The notes below the pieces were generated by a model that did no database searches, had not been told where the DNA came from, and worked only from the letters and a program-made list of their open reading frames with translations. From assembly GCF_028712165.1 (NCBI RefSeq), contig NZ_JAQTQR010000013.1, forward strand, positions 1 through 43,389: a stretch of DNA of 43,389 nt, read 5' to 3'. Numbering within the stretch: the first letter of the stretch is position 1; the number at the start of each line of letters is the position of its first letter. Origin of the DNA: Sulfuricurvum sp. (GTDB taxonomy: Bacteria; Campylobacterota; Campylobacteria; Campylobacterales; Sulfurimonadaceae). A program made the translations under genes and the position numbers. This document shows, one piece after another, positions 41,600-43,389 of the stretch.

Positions 41600-42595
41600 A
41601 TGGATCTCTCTACTACATTTTTAGACTTAGCACTTAAAAACCCTCTGATCGCGAGTGCATCGCCGTTGACCGCTTCACTCGACAGCATCAAAAAACTCGA
41701 AGATAACGGGATCGCCGCCGTCATTATGCATTCTCTTTTCGAAGAAGAGATTACGCATGAGATCCGCCAAATCGATCATTTCTTACACATACACAGCGAT
41801 TCGTATGCGGAAGCTACCAGTTACCTCCCCAGCGAGGTCGATTTTGATAATCTCCATGCTGATCACTATCTGGAAGAGATACGACGTATTAAAGAGTCGG
41901 TATCGGTTCCTGTAATTGCATCTCTGAACGGCGCTTCCGCCGGAGGATGGGTCAAATACGCAACCAAACTCCAAGAGGCCGGTGCCGATGCGCTGGAGCT
42001 CAATATCACCTATATCCCCACTTCCATGGAACAGCAAGGTCATGAAGTGGAGCAGATGTATATAGATACGGCAGCGATGCTTGCACAACATATATCGATC
42101 CCGCTTAATGTCAAAATGAATGCCTACTTTTCCAGTCCGGCCAATATGGCAAAACGGTTCGTCGATGCAGGTGTAAAAGGGCTGACCCTTTTTGACAACC
42201 CTACTCTCGTCGATGTCGATCTCGAACTACTGAGCCCGTTGCAGCATGCAAATATCACCTCATCCGCACGTTTAAGTGAAACCCTCCGATGGTGTGCGAT
42301 ACTCTATAACAAACTCCCCTGCTCGCTCTGTGCCAATACCGGAGTCCATGGCGGAACCGATGTCCTGAAAGCCATTATGAGCGGTGCGGATGCGACTGCA
42401 TTGGCTTCTGTACTTCTGATTAAAGGAGAAACGGAGATAAGTCAAATATTACTTGATATTAGAGAGTGGATGGAGAAACATGAATACGAATCGATTACCC
42501 AGATGAAAGGGAGCATATCTCTTTGTCATACCGACAATCCATCCGCATACGAGCGGAATTCCTATATGTATGCCCTGCAGCATTACCGACGCTAA
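41600..42595 (+). CDS. Dihydroorotate dehydrogenase-like flavoprotein
   Basis: A 331-residue FMN TIM-barrel protein of the DHOD-like family. N-terminal LKNPLIASASPLT (11-23) and the C-terminal GVHGGTDVLKAIMSGADATALAS phosphate-binding region (about 249-271) are typical. The segment LELNITYIPTSMEQQGHEVEQ (about 131-151) takes the place of the active-site loop of true PyrD, and the usual orotate-binding pattern is not evident, so pyrimidine synthesis is unlikely. It starts 2 bases after the nifJ stop with GGAGAAGGA upstream, so it is translationally coupled. Such pairing with PFOR is recurrent in anaerobes and suggests a role in pyruvate or electron metabolism, but no reaction is established. 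Confidence 0.85.
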   Translation: MDLSTTFLDLALKNPLIASASPLTASLDSIKKLEDNGIAAVIMHSLFEEEITHEIRQIDHFLHIHSDSYAEATSYLPSEVDFDNLHADHYLEEIRRIKESVSVPVIASLNGASAGGWVKYATKLQEAGADALELNITYIPTSMEQQGHEVEQMYIDTAAMLAQHISIPLNVKMNAYFSSPANMAKRFVDAGVKGLTLFDNPTLVDVDLELLSPLQHANITSSARLSETLRWCAILYNKLPCSLCANTGVHGGTDVLKAIMSGADATALASVLLIKGETEISQILLDIREWMEKHEYESITQMKGSISLCHTDNPSAYERNSYMYALQHYRR

Positions 42596-42613
42596 GATTC
42601 GAGTGATTCGGGA

Positions 42614-43389
42614 ATGAAAACGGCGTTCAACCATGTAACTTTAATCGTATTATTAGCAGCACTTACATCGGTTACACCGCTCTCTATCGATACCTATCTG
42701 CCATCCATGCCTGCAATCGCACATTCTCTCGGTGTAGGTATTGAAAAGATCGAAGCGACGATCAGTATTTTTCTTTTGTTTTTTGCCATCGGTCAGATGG
42801 TCGGGGGGATCCTTTCAGATAGAATTGGGAGACGAAAAACCGCCCTCTTGGGTCTTAGTATTTTCTCGCTGGCCAACTTTGCCCTGTTTTTTACAACGTC
42901 ACTGAGTGAACTTTACCTCTTCCGTGCAATTCAGGCGTTTGCAGGAGGTTTGGCCATTGTCAACTCCTCCGCTATCGTCCGCGATCTATTCCACGGTACG
43001 GAAGCGGCCAAAGTCTTCTCAACGATTGCTTCCATCACGATGATTGCCCCGATGATTGCACCCGCTATCGGTTCGGTTATCATCTCCTTTTTTCCATGGA
43101 ACACCGTTTTCTTATTTTTAGGCATATATTCCTCTGGGGTGACAATCGCGCTTTTAGCCAAACTCCCAGAGACAGGAACTCGCTCCACATCAAACATACT
43201 CGAAGCCTATAAAAGAATTTTGACCCATAAAGAAGCGATCAGCTATATTTTGGCCCTTACGTTCAGTTTTTCGGGGATGTTCATATTTATAGAAAAATCA
43301 AGTTTCATTTATATGGAATATTTCAAAGCAGACCACCGCCTTTTTCCGTTTCTCTTCGGTGCCAATGTATTGGTAATGATCGGTATGAC
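42614..43389 (+). CDS. Bcr/CflA-family MFS transporter (N-terminal part)
   Basis: A gene open to the right edge of the window; 258 complete codons are visible. The protein starts MKTAFNHVTLIVLLAALTSV and then PLSIDTYLPSMPAIAHSL, the hallmark of the Bcr/CflA drug-resistance branch (helix 1 with D-x-Y-L-P). Motif A appears as GGILSDRIGRRKTALLG between helices 2 and 3. Helices follow at about 75-95, 100-120, 130-150 and 158-178, giving six, then the central loop and the start of the second half. The ATG has only a weak ribosome site (GGGA close by). It follows the DHOD-like stop by 18 bases, so it may be cotranscribed with nifJ. The substrate is unknown. Confidence 0.88.
   Translation, partial: MKTAFNHVTLIVLLAALTSVTPLSIDTYLPSMPAIAHSLGVGIEKIEATISIFLLFFAIGQMVGGILSDRIGRRKTALLGLSIFSLANFALFFTTSLSELYLFRAIQAFAGGLAIVNSSAIVRDLFHGTEAAKVFSTIASITMIAPMIAPAIGSVIISFFPWNTVFLFLGIYSSGVTIALLAKLPETGTRSTSNILEAYKRILTHKEAISYILALTFSFSGMFIFIEKSSFIYMEYFKADHRLFPFLFGANVLVMIGM

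Noticed and set aside
1-43389. Mobile elements, CRISPR arrays, tRNA or rRNA genes
   Set aside because: No transposase or integrase, no regular direct-repeat array, and no cloverleaf or rRNA-like segment was seen in the intergenic gaps, which are all short.

Overview
The window looks like a chromosomal stretch of a free-living, nitrogen-fixing Campylobacterota (epsilonproteobacterium), most like Sulfuricurvum or Sulfurimonas. The grounds are recognition of protein families rather than any search: a nif cluster, an ArsS-type sensor kinase, multihaem c-type cytochromes, a NifJ-type pyruvate:ferredoxin oxidoreductase, AT-rich TATAAT-type promoters with weak -35 boxes, and dense gene packing. I see no tRNA, rRNA, CRISPR array, insertion sequence or prophage. 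No stretch longer than about 235 bases lacks a gene.

Region 1 (1-5.6 kb) is nitrogenase cofactor biosynthesis, read leftwards: nifE, then nifN-nifX-DUF269-nifF-nifW (nifW is cut by the window start). A trpB-like gene sits between nifE and nifN in the opposite direction, so the usual nifEN pair is split. nifN has its own sigma-54-like site. Region 2 (5.6-16 kb) is housekeeping and stress: a methyltransferase, an MscS channel and a PDC-sensor membrane protein; a DksA-like protein without zinc cysteines, an unknown protein and Pcm; a radical SAM AmrS enzyme; a baeRF/host-attachment-type protein; Hsp20; Tex; CorA; and phosphoglycerate kinase.

Region 3 (16-33.5 kb) is the distinctive part. A divergently read pyruvate kinase of unusual architecture and a diguanylate cyclase with an Aer-type PAS domain lie beside a tight leftward operon of eight genes: a nucleotidyltransferase/degenerate-phosphoglucomutase fusion, two GH57 glucanotransferase/amylase-like enzymes, GalT, two glycogen synthases, branching enzyme, and a short alpha-glucan phosphorylase. 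Its two oddest members are the phosphorylase, which has Thr where the PLP-binding Lys should be, and the fusion, whose phosphomutase half has lost all four active-site loops. No canonical glgC lies in the window. The leader of this operon can form a 12-base-pair RNA hairpin that needs G-U pairs available only on the transcribed strand.

Region 4 (33.5-37.9 kb) is a leftward operon for an SHP-type oxygen-binding cytochrome, a dihaem cytochrome, a cytochrome b fused to a second dihaem domain, a Spy/CpxP-like periplasmic protein and an OmpR-type two-component system. Direct TTGACA repeats with an 11-base period lie upstream. Region 5 (38-43.4 kb) is nifJ, a dihydroorotate dehydrogenase-like gene and the start of a Bcr/CflA-type MFS transporter. 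Together the genes suggest a cell that stores fixed carbon as glycogen, mobilises it through lower glycolysis to pyruvate, and feeds electrons through NifJ to ferredoxin or flavodoxin for N2 fixation. That link is inference from co-location.
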